A DNA stretch of 49,077 nucleotides from the NCBI GenBank assembly GCA_028685665.1, contig JAQUDN010000004.1:1-49077 (forward strand). The letters run 5' to 3'. The notes below the pieces were generated by a model. That model was not told the DNA's origin and made no database searches. It saw only the letters and a list, made by a program, of their open reading frames with translations. Within the stretch, counting starts at the first letter, position 1. The number at the start of each line of letters is the position of its first letter. A program made the position numbers and the translations under genes. This document shows, in pieces, positions 18,401 through 26,763 of the stretch. Source of the stretch: Burkholderiaceae bacterium. Its GTDB lineage: Bacteria > Pseudomonadota > Gammaproteobacteria > Burkholderiales > Burkholderiaceae_C.

Positions 18401-19478
18401 GACCGGCAAGCTCAGCGCGTTCTCCTCGGTGCCGCCCTCGGGCCAGCCCGTGCTGGCCGACCTGGAGCTGCGCGGCAAGGCCGAAGGCACGGCCTCGCTG
18501 GAGATCACCGGCCAGCTCAACCCCCTGGCGAAGCCGCTGGCGCTGGATATCCAGGGCAAGGTGCGCGACCTCGAACTCTCGCCGCTCACGCCCTACGCCA
18601 TCAAGTACGCCGGCCATGGCATCGAAAGCGGCAAGCTCAGCCTGGACGTGGCCTACACCATCCAGCCCGGCGGCCAGCTCACCGCCCGCAACCAGCTGGT
18701 GCTGAACCAGCTCACCTTTGGCGACCCGGTGGAGGGTGCGCCGAACAGCCTGCCCGTGCGCCTGGCCGCGAGCCTGCTGGCCGACCGCAATGGGGTGATC
18801 AACCTGGACCTGCCCCTCAGCGGCTCGCTGAACGACCCGGAGTTCCGCATCGGGCCCATCCTTTTCCAGGTGATCGTCAACCTGATCGGCAAGGCCCTGG
18901 TCTCGCCGTTCGCGCTGCTGGCCAGCGCCCTGGGCGGCGGCGACGACCTGGACCATGTGGCTTTTGCGCCGGGCAGCGCCGAACTGAGCGCCAGCGCACG
19001 CAGGGGCCTGGACAAGGTGGTGCAGGCGCTGACCGACCGCCCCAGCCTCCAGCTCGCGGTGACGGGCCAGGCCAGCCTGGCGCGCGAGCAGGACGGCCTG
19101 CGCCGTGCCCAGCTCGACGCCCTGGTGCTGGCCGAAAAACGCCGGCGCACGCCCGACAACACCGACCCGGTACAGGCCGCCGAATACCCCGGCCTGCTGC
19201 GCGCGGTGTACCGCAACACCGACATGCCCAAGCCGCGCAACCTGATCGGCCTGGCCAAAGACCTGCCCCAGGCCGAAATGGAAGCCCTGCTGCGGGCCTA
19301 CCTGCCCGCCACCGACACCCAGGCCGGCGCACTGGCCCAGCGCCGGGCGCTGGCCGTGCAGGCCTACCTGGCCGAGCAGAAACTGCCGGCGAGCCGCCTG
19401 CAGCTCAAGACGCCCCAGACCGGCCCCCAGGAAGACGCCTGGACGCCCCGGGCCCAGTTGAGCCTGTCGATGCCATGA
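15432..19478 (+). CDS. DUF748 domain-containing AsmA-like envelope protein
   Basis: About 1348 residues from ATG 15432 (the track's TTG start at 15423 is three codons earlier). One N-terminal membrane segment (AGAALLLLWLVAWLAVPPAL) is followed by a long periplasmic body of repeating beta-rich units (for example VDRVYLDAEMQSLLRLAPVV) broken by Pro/Ala-rich linkers. This matches DUF748 proteins, relatives of the AsmA/TamB bridge-like lipid transport group. The last 180 residues, from HVAFAPGSAELSASARRGLD, resemble the OmpA-like peptidoglycan-associated fold. A role in envelope biogenesis is inferred from the family. A very long minus-strand ORF over this gene is a GC-driven shadow. Confidence 0.85.
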   Translation: MLHPRLPAALLSLRQNPWSRRVLRAGAALLLLWLVAWLAVPPALRWGIERLGSQALGRSVAVGSVDFRPWSLELTLHELAVGAAAPGAADSGPQGANALPPQFTVDRVYLDAEMQSLLRLAPVVDALTLESPHLRLAHQGGGHYDIDDILERLATPPDRPDTGPARLALYNLVVSGGTVDFADAATGSRHALRDLALQLPFLSTLPSQRTVEVQPHLAFRLDDSTFDSRAHATPFAEVRQGEVTLRWTGLDLADYKAYLPTSLPLQVHSAVLAGDLTLAFVQGPERKVALRGSVQVSDLRLNDRTGQPLFSADLLAMDLSELRPLEKVAQLGQITLKAPVVHASRQANGQIHGLQRAPTPAPTPPQAPTPAAAPTRPPSAPGKPPAPGADKAPVAQAAPSAWKVEVAQARIHEGQIHWKDQTTQPAAVLRATDLALEVRDIAWPLAQPLRFEGQLALQDAAGAQPVPGGTLQFQGEATGQQAQAQLTLKNLGLPLAAPYLAAWLEPTLEGQLSGALGLQWQAPGHTAPGSTGLSLTARQLTLDQVALRQGGQQLGRIGQLALSGVQLPLDRRNVSVDTLTLTDPDIAVERDRDGRWMVEHWLKAAGSPAPAASSPTDPATAALAAPRPWRVALGELQLNGGRLAWKDALPARPVAFGLSDLTIEARQLALDNPQPSPLKITARLLDGRTLARVQARPPEPTATAQKTTAAQSTASSAPQGKNAAAAPALSRASPAAPSSPLRKASAPPPAPDEDDAPRANRQRSGQFAFEGNLRLAPLALDGKVEASRLPLHALDGYLADRLALHLVRALAGFRGHVDFAQRPEGLALRLQGDAALDRLQARSTGPAATASTAQAAQAPQAGEELLAWESLGLRGVNVAIAPRTAPRIAVQETSLANFYARVVLNDKGQLNLAELLKPAPGSAPGAAPSGTAPASASAPAAPARLASAPPSAPDPLAPVFQFGPLSLVNGQVLFSDFFIRPNYRANLTELTGKLSAFSSVPPSGQPVLADLELRGKAEGTASLEITGQLNPLAKPLALDIQGKVRDLELSPLTPYAIKYAGHGIESGKLSLDVAYTIQPGGQLTARNQLVLNQLTFGDPVEGAPNSLPVRLAASLLADRNGVINLDLPLSGSLNDPEFRIGPILFQVIVNLIGKALVSPFALLASALGGGDDLDHVAFAPGSAELSASARRGLDKVVQALTDRPSLQLAVTGQASLAREQDGLRRAQLDALVLAEKRRRTPDNTDPVQAAEYPGLLRAVYRNTDMPKPRNLIGLAKDLPQAEMEALLRAYLPATDTQAGALAQRRALAVQAYLAEQKLPASRLQLKTPQTGPQEDAWTPRAQLSLSMP

Positions 19479-19590
19479 GCTGGCAGCCGCCCGGCCCTGC
19501 TGCGCCCCCGGCGCGCCCCGGCCGTGCCACGGGGGGCCCAGCCCCCGGGCCCACGGAACCAAACCCCGCGCCCAGCGCTCCGACACCGCT

Positions 19591-21855
19591 ATGTCCCTGA
19601 ACCTGCTCCGCCACCTGGCCATTGCTATTTTTTTAATAGCTAGCACCGCCCTCTCCACGGGCGCCCAAGCCCAAATAGCCTTCAAACCCAGCGGGGGCCG
19701 TGCCGACACGGCTGGCGGGGCGGTCGTCACCACCCCGCATGTGCGGGCCGAGCTGCTGGCCCACGCGCCCGAAGGCGTGGGCCCGGGCAAGCTGCTGTGG
19801 CTGGGCCTGCACCTCGTCCACCAGCCCGGGTGGCACACCTATTGGAAGAACCCCGGCGACTCGGGCCTGGCCACCGAACTGCAGTGGCAACTGCCCCCCG
19901 GCCTGGGGGCCGGCGACATCGCCTGGCCGGTGCCCCAGCGGCTGCCCATTGGCAACCTGGCGAACTACGGCTACGAGGGCGAACTGCTGCTGCCCGTGGC
20001 GATGCAGGTGGCGCCCGGCTTCGCGCCCGCCGCCGACGGCACGCTGACCCTGCGCCTGCAGGCCACCTGGCTGGTCTGCCGCGTGGAATGCATTCCCGAA
20101 AACGGGGCCTTCACGCTGACCTTGCCCGTCGAAAGCGCCACCGCCCTGCATGCCAGCACCTTTGCCCAGGCCCAGGCACGGCAGGCCCAGCCGCTGAACG
20201 GGGCCTCCCGGGCCACCGTGCAGGGCGAGCGCCTGCAGCTGCGCGTGGCCGGCCTGCCCGCCCACCTGCGGGGCCGGACGCTGGCGGTCTTCCCCGAAAC
20301 GCCCGAGGTGCTGGTGCCCGCCGCCCGCCTGGGACGCGACTGGACCCAGGCCTGGGACGGCGCGGTCTGGACGGCCGACCTGCCCCTGTCGCCCCAGCGC
20401 GGCGACACGCCGGATCGCCTGCCGCTGGTGCTGGCCGTCGAGGGAGACAGCGAGACCGGCTGGCGCACCAGCGCCACGGTCGAAGGCCGCTGGGCCGCAG
20501 CGGCCAAGGCCCAGGTCTCGCCCGCGCTGGCGGCGGCGCTGGCAGCCAATGCCGCGCCCCCCGTGCCGGCCGCTCCCGACAGCGCCCCCGCGCCGCTCAA
20601 GCCCTACCTGGGCGCGCTGCTGGCCAGCCTGCTGGGCGGCCTGCTGCTGAACCTGATGCCCTGCGTGTTCCCGGTGCTGGCGATCAAGGTCATGGGCTTT
20701 GCCCAGCACGGCACGGACCGCCGCGCGCAGCGCCTGTCCGGCGCGGCCTACACCGTGGGCGTGGTGCTGTCGTTCATGGCCCTGGGCGGCTTGCTGCTGG
20801 CGCTGCGCGCAGCGGGCGAGCAGCTGGGTTGGGGCTTCCAGCTGCAGTCGCCGGCCGTGGTGGCCGCGCTGGCCGCGCTGTTCACGCTGATCGGGCTGAA
20901 CCTGGCGGGCGTGTTTGAGTTCGGCATGTTCGTGCCCGGGCGCCTGGCCGCCCTGCAGGCCCGGCACCCGGTGGGCGATGCGTTTTTGTCCGGCGTGCTG
21001 GCGGTGGCCGTGGCCTCGCCCTGCACCGCGCCGTTCATGGGGGCCTCGCTGGGCGTGGCCGTGACCCTGCCGGCCAGCCAGGCCCTGGGCGTGTTTGCGG
21101 CGCTGGGCCTGGGCATGGCCCTGCCTTACCTGGCCGCCAGCCTGGCCCCCGCCGTGGTGCGCTGGCTGCCCCGGCCCGGTGCGTGGATGGAGACCTTCCG
21201 CCGCGCCATGGCTTTTCCGATGTTTGCCACCGTGGTCTGGCTGGTCTGGGTGCTGGGCCAGCAAAGCGGCATCGACGGCGCGGCCACGCTGCTGATGTTG
21301 CTGGTGGCCGGCAGCAGCGTGGTCTGGTCGCTGACGCTGGCGGGCCGCACGCGGGTGGTTTTCGCTTCTGTTTTGATAGCTGCAACCGCTTTATTCATGG
21401 GCGCTTGGGGCCCCAACATCACCGAAACCCCGGCGCAGGCCCTGCCCGCGTCGGCCCAGGGGGCGGGCCCGTCCACCCTGGGCGCTTCTGGCGCTTCAGG
21501 CGCCACGGGCTCCCTGGCCCTCTGGCAGCCCTGGTCCGCCGAAGAGGTGGGCCGCCTGACGGCGGCGGGCCAGCCGGTGTTTGTGGATTTCACGGCCGCC
21601 TGGTGCATCACCTGCCAGTACAACAAGCGCAACGCGCTGGCCGATCCGGCCCTGCTGGCGGACTTGGCCGCCAAGAAGGTGCAGCTGCTGCGCGCCGACT
21701 GGACCCGGCGCGACCCGGCCATCACCGCCGCGCTCACCCAACTGGGCCGCAGCGGCGTGCCGGTGTACGTGCTGCATGCCCCGGGCAAGGCCCCCGTGGT
21801 GTTCACCGAAATCCTGAGCGGGGACGCAGTCCGGCAGGCCATCGCCCGCCTGTAA
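19591..21855 (+). CDS. dsbD: Protein-disulfide reductase, DsbD/ScsB family
   Basis: 754 residues. Residues 1-28 form a signal peptide ending AQA. The periplasmic N-terminal domain carries WLVCRVECIPE (Cys 163 and 167), which resembles the ScsB/DsbD-type cysteine pair. The middle is an eight-helix CcdA-like electron conduit with LMPCVFPVLAIKVMGF and ASPCTAPFMG cysteines. The C-terminal thioredoxin domain has AAWCITCQYNKR. Together these pass electrons from cytoplasmic thioredoxin to periplasmic dithiol targets. The order of domains is that of DsbD, but ScsB-type proteins share it. Two copies of the dispersed AT-rich repeat lie in this coding sequence, in the signal peptide and in the last membrane segment. 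Confidence 0.88.
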   Translation: MSLNLLRHLAIAIFLIASTALSTGAQAQIAFKPSGGRADTAGGAVVTTPHVRAELLAHAPEGVGPGKLLWLGLHLVHQPGWHTYWKNPGDSGLATELQWQLPPGLGAGDIAWPVPQRLPIGNLANYGYEGELLLPVAMQVAPGFAPAADGTLTLRLQATWLVCRVECIPENGAFTLTLPVESATALHASTFAQAQARQAQPLNGASRATVQGERLQLRVAGLPAHLRGRTLAVFPETPEVLVPAARLGRDWTQAWDGAVWTADLPLSPQRGDTPDRLPLVLAVEGDSETGWRTSATVEGRWAAAAKAQVSPALAAALAANAAPPVPAAPDSAPAPLKPYLGALLASLLGGLLLNLMPCVFPVLAIKVMGFAQHGTDRRAQRLSGAAYTVGVVLSFMALGGLLLALRAAGEQLGWGFQLQSPAVVAALAALFTLIGLNLAGVFEFGMFVPGRLAALQARHPVGDAFLSGVLAVAVASPCTAPFMGASLGVAVTLPASQALGVFAALGLGMALPYLAASLAPAVVRWLPRPGAWMETFRRAMAFPMFATVVWLVWVLGQQSGIDGAATLLMLLVAGSSVVWSLTLAGRTRVVFASVLIAATALFMGAWGPNITETPAQALPASAQGAGPSTLGASGASGATGSLALWQPWSAEEVGRLTAAGQPVFVDFTAAWCITCQYNKRNALADPALLADLAAKKVQLLRADWTRRDPAITAALTQLGRSGVPVYVLHAPGKAPVVFTEILSGDAVRQAIARL
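19621..19650. repeat. Dispersed AT-rich short repeat inside dsbD signal peptide
   Basis: ATTGCTATTTTTTTAATAGC then TAGCACCGCC lies in frame and encodes IAIFLIASTA, the hydrophobic core of the DsbD signal peptide. The GCTATT/AATAGC arms are a perfect inverted repeat around TTTTT. Confidence 0.6.
21361..21407. repeat. Dispersed AT-rich short repeat inside dsbD membrane segment
   Basis: CTGTTTTGATAGCTGCAACC with a trailing GGGCGCTTGG lies in frame and encodes ASVLIAATALFMGAWG, part of the last membrane helix before the thioredoxin domain. Confidence 0.55.
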
Positions 21856-21886
21856 GGCCGGGCCCCAGGCCCCAAGCCCAGGCACC

Positions 21887-22990
21887 TCAGCGCGGCGTGC
21901 GCTGGCGCGCCCTGGGGGCCGGCGGCACATCCACCTCGCGCACCAGGCGCAGGCCCACCAGGGTGTAGCGCGTCTGGGGCGTGTTCCAGTTGCGAAAGGC
22001 ACAGCGCGCATAGAAGGGCCAGGTGTGCCACGAGCCGCCCCGGCGCACCCGCACCTGCCCGGTCGCGGGCCCTTGCGGATCGTCGCGCGGGGCGTGGGCA
22101 TAGCTGTCTTCGCCATACCAGTCGGACACCCATTCCCAGGCATTGCCGACCATGTCGTGCAGGCCCCAGGCGTTGGCGGCGTGGCTGCCCACCGGCGCGG
22201 TAAAGGCATGGCCGTCGTGCCCCGGGGCGGCCTGCGCCTGCCAGCGCGGCCAGTAGGGGGCGGCGTCCTGGTCGAACACATTGGCGTGCTGCGCGAGCGG
22301 GGCCGGGTCGTCGCCATGCGGGTAGCGGGTGGAAGTGCCCGCGCGGCAGGCGTATTCCCATTCGGCCTCGGTGGGCAGGCGGTAGCGCTGGCCTTCGGTG
22401 GCGCTCAGCCAGGCGGCCAGGGCTTGGGCGTCGTGCCAGGTGAGGTTGAGCACGGGGTGGTCCTCGCCCTGGGCAAAGCCGGGGTTGCGCCAGGAATAGC
22501 GCGCATCGCGCCCCTCGAAGGCATCGCCCCGCGCGCTCTGGGCCGGGTCGTAGGCGGGGTTGTAGCCATAGCCCCCGGTGCCATCGGCCTCGGACTCGGC
22601 GCGGTAGCCCGAGGCCTGCACGAAGCGGCGGAACTGCCCCACCGTCACCTCCGTCTGGCCCAGGTAGAAGGGCCGGGTGATGCGCACGGTGCGCACCGGC
22701 GCTTCATCGGCCAGGTCGTCCAGGCGCCCGCGCTCCAGCTGCGGATAGGCCTGGGCCAGGCGCTCGGCGGGTTCGCTGCTGCCCCGCAGAAACCGGCCCG
22801 CCGGAACGCGCACAAACGGCATGCCCAGGGAATTGACCCAGACCGCCGCTGCGGCCCGTGGGGCCGCCTGGGTGGGGTGGGGGCGTGGGGCCGCCGTCTG
22901 CGCCGGCGCGGGCAGGGCCGCCCAGGCCAGCGCGAGGCCCCAGGCCCGTGGGCTGCCGAGCAGGCGCTGAATACAGGAAACAGGGGCCAT
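21887..22990 (-). CDS. Formylglycine-generating enzyme/SUMF1 family protein, exported
   Basis: 367 residues from ATG 22990, chosen because AGGAG precedes it; the track's start is 51 residues too long. A signal peptide (WGLALAWAALPAPAQT) suggests export. The domain is the C-type-lectin-like FGE-sulfatase fold, with GMPFVRVPAGRFLRGS, FYLGQTEVTVGQFRRFV, YRLPTEAEWEYACRAGTSTRY, GLHDMVGNAWEWVSDWYGE and RGGSWHTWPFYARCAFRN. Many family members are not true formylglycine generators but structural or peptidoglycan-linked proteins. No sulfatase gene lies nearby, so enzymatic activity is unproven. Confidence 0.85.
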   Translation of the reverse strand: MAPVSCIQRLLGSPRAWGLALAWAALPAPAQTAAPRPHPTQAAPRAAAAVWVNSLGMPFVRVPAGRFLRGSSEPAERLAQAYPQLERGRLDDLADEAPVRTVRITRPFYLGQTEVTVGQFRRFVQASGYRAESEADGTGGYGYNPAYDPAQSARGDAFEGRDARYSWRNPGFAQGEDHPVLNLTWHDAQALAAWLSATEGQRYRLPTEAEWEYACRAGTSTRYPHGDDPAPLAQHANVFDQDAAPYWPRWQAQAAPGHDGHAFTAPVGSHAANAWGLHDMVGNAWEWVSDWYGEDSYAHAPRDDPQGPATGQVRVRRGGSWHTWPFYARCAFRNWNTPQTRYTLVGLRLVREVDVPPAPRARQRTPR

Positions 22991-23081
22991 GCAAACACTC
23001 CTGAAAGGCGCGCAGAAAAACAGGGCAAACCAGTATAGGGGGCGACGGGCGCCAGGCCCTGGCCTGCGTACACTGTCCGCC

Positions 23082-23597
23082 ATGCTCCGCACGCCCGACA
23101 CCATCAGCACCCTGCGCGACATCCTGGCCCACTGCCGCACCATTGCGGTCGTGGGCCTGTCGCCGCAATGGCACCGCCCCAGTTACTTCGCCGCCAAGTA
23201 CTTGCAGGCCCACGGCTATCGCATCGTGCCGATCAACCCGCTGGTGGCGCGCGACGGCGGGCAGATCCTGGGTGAGACCTGCTACGCCAGCGTGACCGAG
23301 GCGGCGCAGGCCATCGCCGCCCAGGGCGGGCACATCGACCTGGTGGACTGCTTTCGCAAGAGCGAAGACATCCCGCCCCTGGCCGAAGAAGCCATTGCCA
23401 TCGGCGCGCGCTGCCTGTGGCTGCAACTGGGCGTGTTCCACGAGACGGCGGGCCAGCGCGCCGAAGACGCCGGGCTGCAGGTCATCCAGAACCGCTGCAT
23501 GAAGATCGAGCACGCCCGGCTGTTCGGCGGCCTGGGCTGGGCGGGCGTCAACACCCGCGTGATCTCGGCCAAGCGCCCCCACCAACTGCCTTATTGA
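23082..23597 (+). CDS. CoA-binding domain protein (YccU-like)
   Basis: 171 residues from ATG 23082; the track's longer start overlaps the divergent FGE gene. It is a single Rossmann-like CoA-binding domain with TIAVVGLSPQWHRPSYFAAKYL, YRIVPINPLVA, IDLVDCFRKSEDIPPLAEEA and a late CMKIEHARL. The family role is unclear; relatives resemble the CoA ligase NAD-like domain. It lies 34 bp upstream of the sulfhydrylase gene and is probably co-transcribed with it. Confidence 0.85.
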   Translation: MLRTPDTISTLRDILAHCRTIAVVGLSPQWHRPSYFAAKYLQAHGYRIVPINPLVARDGGQILGETCYASVTEAAQAIAAQGGHIDLVDCFRKSEDIPPLAEEAIAIGARCLWLQLGVFHETAGQRAEDAGLQVIQNRCMKIEHARLFGGLGWAGVNTRVISAKRPHQLPY

Positions 23598-23631
23598 GTG
23601 CGGCCCCCGCACCGCCAACCCCGAGCCCCCC

Positions 23632-24956
23632 ATGAGCGCTTTTTCTGACCCGCCCCCTGGCGACCGTGCCTACGGCTTTGGCACCCGCAGCATCCATGCC
23701 GGCGCCATCCCCGACCCCGTGACCGGCGCCCGCGCGGTGCCCATCTACCAGACCTCCAGCTTCGTCTTCGACGACGCCGAGCACGCCAGCAGCCTGTTCA
23801 ACCTGCAGACCTTCGGCAACGTCTACAGCCGCATCAGCAACCCCACGGTGGCGGTGCTCGAGGAGCGCGTGGCCAGCCTGGAGAACGCCCGCGCCGCCCT
23901 GGCCTGCGCCAGCGGCATGGCCGCGCAGATGGCCGCGCTGCTCGCCATTTTGAAAACCGGCGACCACATCGTCGCGGCCAGTACGCTGTACGGCGGCACC
24001 GTGGGCCAGCTGGGCGTGGGCTTTGCGCGGCTGGGCATCGAGACCACCTTCGTCGACCCCGCCGACCCCGAGAACTTTGCCCGCGCCATGCGCCCGAACA
24101 CCCGCGCCGTCTATGGCGAGACCCTCGGCAACCCGCTGGTCAATGTGCTAGACATCGCCGCCGTGGCCGAGGTGGCGCACGCGCACGGCGTGCCGCTGGT
24201 GATCGACAACACCGTGGCCAGCCCCTACCTGTGCAACCCCTGCGACCTGGGCGCCGACATCGTGGTGCACAGCGCCACCAAGTACCTGGGCGGCCATGGC
24301 ACCACGCTGGGCGGGCTGGTGGTGGAGGGCGGCAAATTCCCCTGGGACAACGGCAAGTTCCCCGAGATGGCCGAACCCAGCCGCGCCTACCACGGCGTGA
24401 AGTTCTACGAGACCTTTGGCGACTTCGGCTTCACCATGAAGGCGCGCATGGAGGTCAACCGCACCTTTGGCGGCGTGCTGGCCCCCATGAGCGCCTGGCT
24501 GCTGCTGCAGGGCACCGAGACCCTGCACCTGCGCATGCGCGAGCACTGCCGCAATGCACTGAAAGTGGCGCGCTTCCTGCAAAGCCATCCCCAGGTGAGC
24601 TGGGTCAACTACCCTGGCCTGCCCGAATCGCCCTACTACGCGCTGGCACAAAAGCAGTTCCGCACGGTGGATGGGCAGCCCGGGGCCTCGGGCATCCTCA
24701 CTTTTGGCGTGAAAGGCGGCGCGGCGGCGGGCGAGAAGTTCATCGACGCCTGCGAGTTCCTCAGCCACCTGGCCAACATCGGCGACGCCAAGACCCTGGT
24801 GATCCACCCCGCCTCCACCACCACCGCCAGCTGAACGACGAAGAGCTGGCCCGGGCCGGCGTCAGCGCCGACATGGTGCGCCTCTCCGTGGGCATCGAAG
24901 ACATCGACGACATCCTCTGGGACATCGACCAGGCGCTGGACCGGGCCACGCGGTAA
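23632..24956 (+). pseudogene. metY: O-acetylhomoserine sulfhydrylase (MetY type), single-base frameshift
   Basis: Residues 1-400 match Cys/Met PLP enzymes: [13 protein letters not shown] at the start, [22 protein letters not shown], and [13 protein letters not shown] with the Schiff-base lysine. The frame then stops at 24834 after [11 protein letters not shown]. Another frame continues [33 protein letters not shown] to a stop at 24956. The normal family sequence is [13 protein letters not shown], so one C is missing around 24822; the restored product is about 441 residues. The normal enzyme joins O-acetylhomoserine with sulfide or methanethiol in methionine synthesis. A read error is as likely as a true mutation, because everything else looks intact. 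Confidence 0.82.
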
Positions 24957-25012
24957 GGGCCACCAGCCCATCGCTGCAAGAAAATGCACAAAAATGGCTA
25001 TAAGGCCATGCA

Positions 25013-25041
25013 CAGCAAGCGCCTCTAGCTATCAAAATCAT
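25013..25041. repeat. Dispersed AT-rich short repeat before MFS gene
   Basis: ACAGCAAGCGCCTCTAGCTA TCAAAATCAT is the complement orientation of the same element found elsewhere in the window (ATGATTTTGATAGCT...GCGCTTGCT). It sits between metY and the MFS transporter start. Confidence 0.55.
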
Positions 25042-25058
25042 TGCACCCTAGGACCTCC

Positions 25059-26642
25059 ATGGCCGCCTCCACCTCCCTCTGGAGCCCCTTGCGCCAACCC
25101 GCTTTCCGGGGCTGGTGGCTGTGCGGCGCCGTGTTCTTCATCGGCAACGGCATGCAGGGCATGGCCGCCGCCTGGCGCATGGTGGAACTGACGGGTTCGT
25201 CCTTTTTGGCCGCGCTGGTGCAGACCGCCGTCTTCCTGCCCATGTTCATCCTGGCCCTGCCCTCGGGCGTGCTGGCCGACACCACCGACCGGCGGCGCCT
25301 GATCTCCGCTGCCCTGCTGGTACAGGCCCTGGCCTGCGCGCTGCTGGCCGTGCTGACCCTGGCCGGGGTGAACAGCCCCCTGGGCATGCTGCTGCTGGTG
25401 TTTGCCTGCGGCTGCTGCATCGCGGTGCTGACGCCCGCCTGGAACTCCGCCGTGGTCGATCCCGTGCCGCGCGAGGAACTCCCCCAGGCCATCACCGCCA
25501 TCAGCATTGCCTACAACGCCGCACGGGCCGTGGGCCCCACCCTGGCCGGCCTGATCTTTGCGCGCTGGGGCCCGGGCTGGGTGTTTGCCATCACCGTGCT
25601 GAGCACGCTGGTGATGTGGTACTCGGTCCAGCGCTGGCCGCCGCGCCCGCCCCTGCCCTCGCGCCTGCCGGCCGAGCGCCTGTGGGGTGGCACCCTCAGC
25701 GGCCTGCGCTTTGCTTGGCATTCGCGCCTGGTGCTGGCGCAACTGGTGCGGGTCACTGTGTTTGGCGGTGCCGGCTCGGCCCTGTGGGCGCTGCTGCCCG
25801 TGATCGCCCAGCGCCAGCTGGGCACCGGGGCCGAAGGCTTTGGCCTGCTGATGGGCTGCATGGGCACCGGCGCCATCGCCGTGGGCTTTGTGCTGGGCCC
25901 GCTGCGCGCACGCGTCGGGCTGGAGGCCCTCGTCAACGCGGGCAGCCTGGTCTTTGCCGCGGCCATGCTGGTGGCCGCGCTGAGCCAGACACACGCGCTG
26001 GTCTATGGCGCCATGGTGCTGGGCGGTGCGGCCTGGATGGCGTCCATGTCCACCTTCAACACCGCCACCCAGGCCAGCGCCCCGCCCTGGGTGCGCTCCC
26101 GGGCGGTGGCCATGCACATGGTGGCCGCGCTGGGGGCCTTCGCCCTGGGCTCGGCGCTGTGGGGCGCCGTGTCCGACCTGGTGGGCCTGAGCCCCACGCT
26201 GATCGCGGCCGCAGTCACCTTGGTGGCCAGCCTGGCCCTGGCCCGGCCCCTGCCGCTGCGCATCGGCGGCGTGCACGAAGTCACCCAGGCCACCACCCCC
26301 TGGCACGAGCTGTTCATCGAATCCGAACCCGGCCCCGAAGACGGCCCCATTGCCGTCGAAATCCGCTACCAGATCCGCCCCGGCACGGACGCCGCGTTCC
26401 TGGACCAGATCGCCCACCTCAAGGCCCCCCGCCGCCGCGACGGCGCCACCTTCTGGCGCGTCTACAAAGACCTGGGCGCCAGCTCCCGCTACGTGGAGCG
26501 CTTCATCGTCGAATCCTGGGCCGGCTACCTGCACCAGCGCGCCCGCGCCACCGTGGCCGACCAGACCCTGGAAGCCACCGTGCGCGCCTTCCTCGCGCCG
26601 GGGGAGACGGCGGAGATGTCGCACTTTATTGCGGAGCGGTGA
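25059..26642 (+). CDS. MFS_3-family transporter with C-terminal ABM-like domain
   Basis: About 527 residues from ATG 25059. The first 410 residues have about 12 membrane segments with SGVLADTTDRRRLISAALLV (motif A) and AITAISIAYNAARAVGPTLA, as in the EntS-like MFS_3 family. The last about 110 residues (from EIRYQIRPGTDAAFLDQI to LAPGETAEMSHFI) form a soluble domain resembling the antibiotic biosynthesis monooxygenase-like fold that ends many MFS_3 proteins. The substrate is unknown; siderophore or drug export is a family possibility. It is monocistronic, with a dispersed repeat copy just upstream. Confidence 0.88.
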   Translation: MAASTSLWSPLRQPAFRGWWLCGAVFFIGNGMQGMAAAWRMVELTGSSFLAALVQTAVFLPMFILALPSGVLADTTDRRRLISAALLVQALACALLAVLTLAGVNSPLGMLLLVFACGCCIAVLTPAWNSAVVDPVPREELPQAITAISIAYNAARAVGPTLAGLIFARWGPGWVFAITVLSTLVMWYSVQRWPPRPPLPSRLPAERLWGGTLSGLRFAWHSRLVLAQLVRVTVFGGAGSALWALLPVIAQRQLGTGAEGFGLLMGCMGTGAIAVGFVLGPLRARVGLEALVNAGSLVFAAAMLVAALSQTHALVYGAMVLGGAAWMASMSTFNTATQASAPPWVRSRAVAMHMVAALGAFALGSALWGAVSDLVGLSPTLIAAAVTLVASLALARPLPLRIGGVHEVTQATTPWHELFIESEPGPEDGPIAVEIRYQIRPGTDAAFLDQIAHLKAPRRRDGATFWRVYKDLGASSRYVERFIVESWAGYLHQRARATVADQTLEATVRAFLAPGETAEMSHFIAER

Positions 26643-26763
26643 GGGGGTGGTGAGGGGGATTAGATGGAACGATTACAGGGTTCTACCGCCTGATGTGAGT
26701 GGTCGGGCGATCTGCTTGCTCTGCCTTCAATCCGAAGAAGTCATGCCAATCGGACAACAACTT

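Noticed and set aside
23632-24834. Treating metY as a normal 400-residue gene
   Set aside because: The open continuation after 24834 in another frame carries the last 41 conserved residues, so the short reading is a frameshift product.
24960-25058. Possible regulatory RNA between metY and the MFS gene
   Set aside because: The region is accounted for by the dispersed repeat, and no riboswitch-like secondary structure could be recognised.
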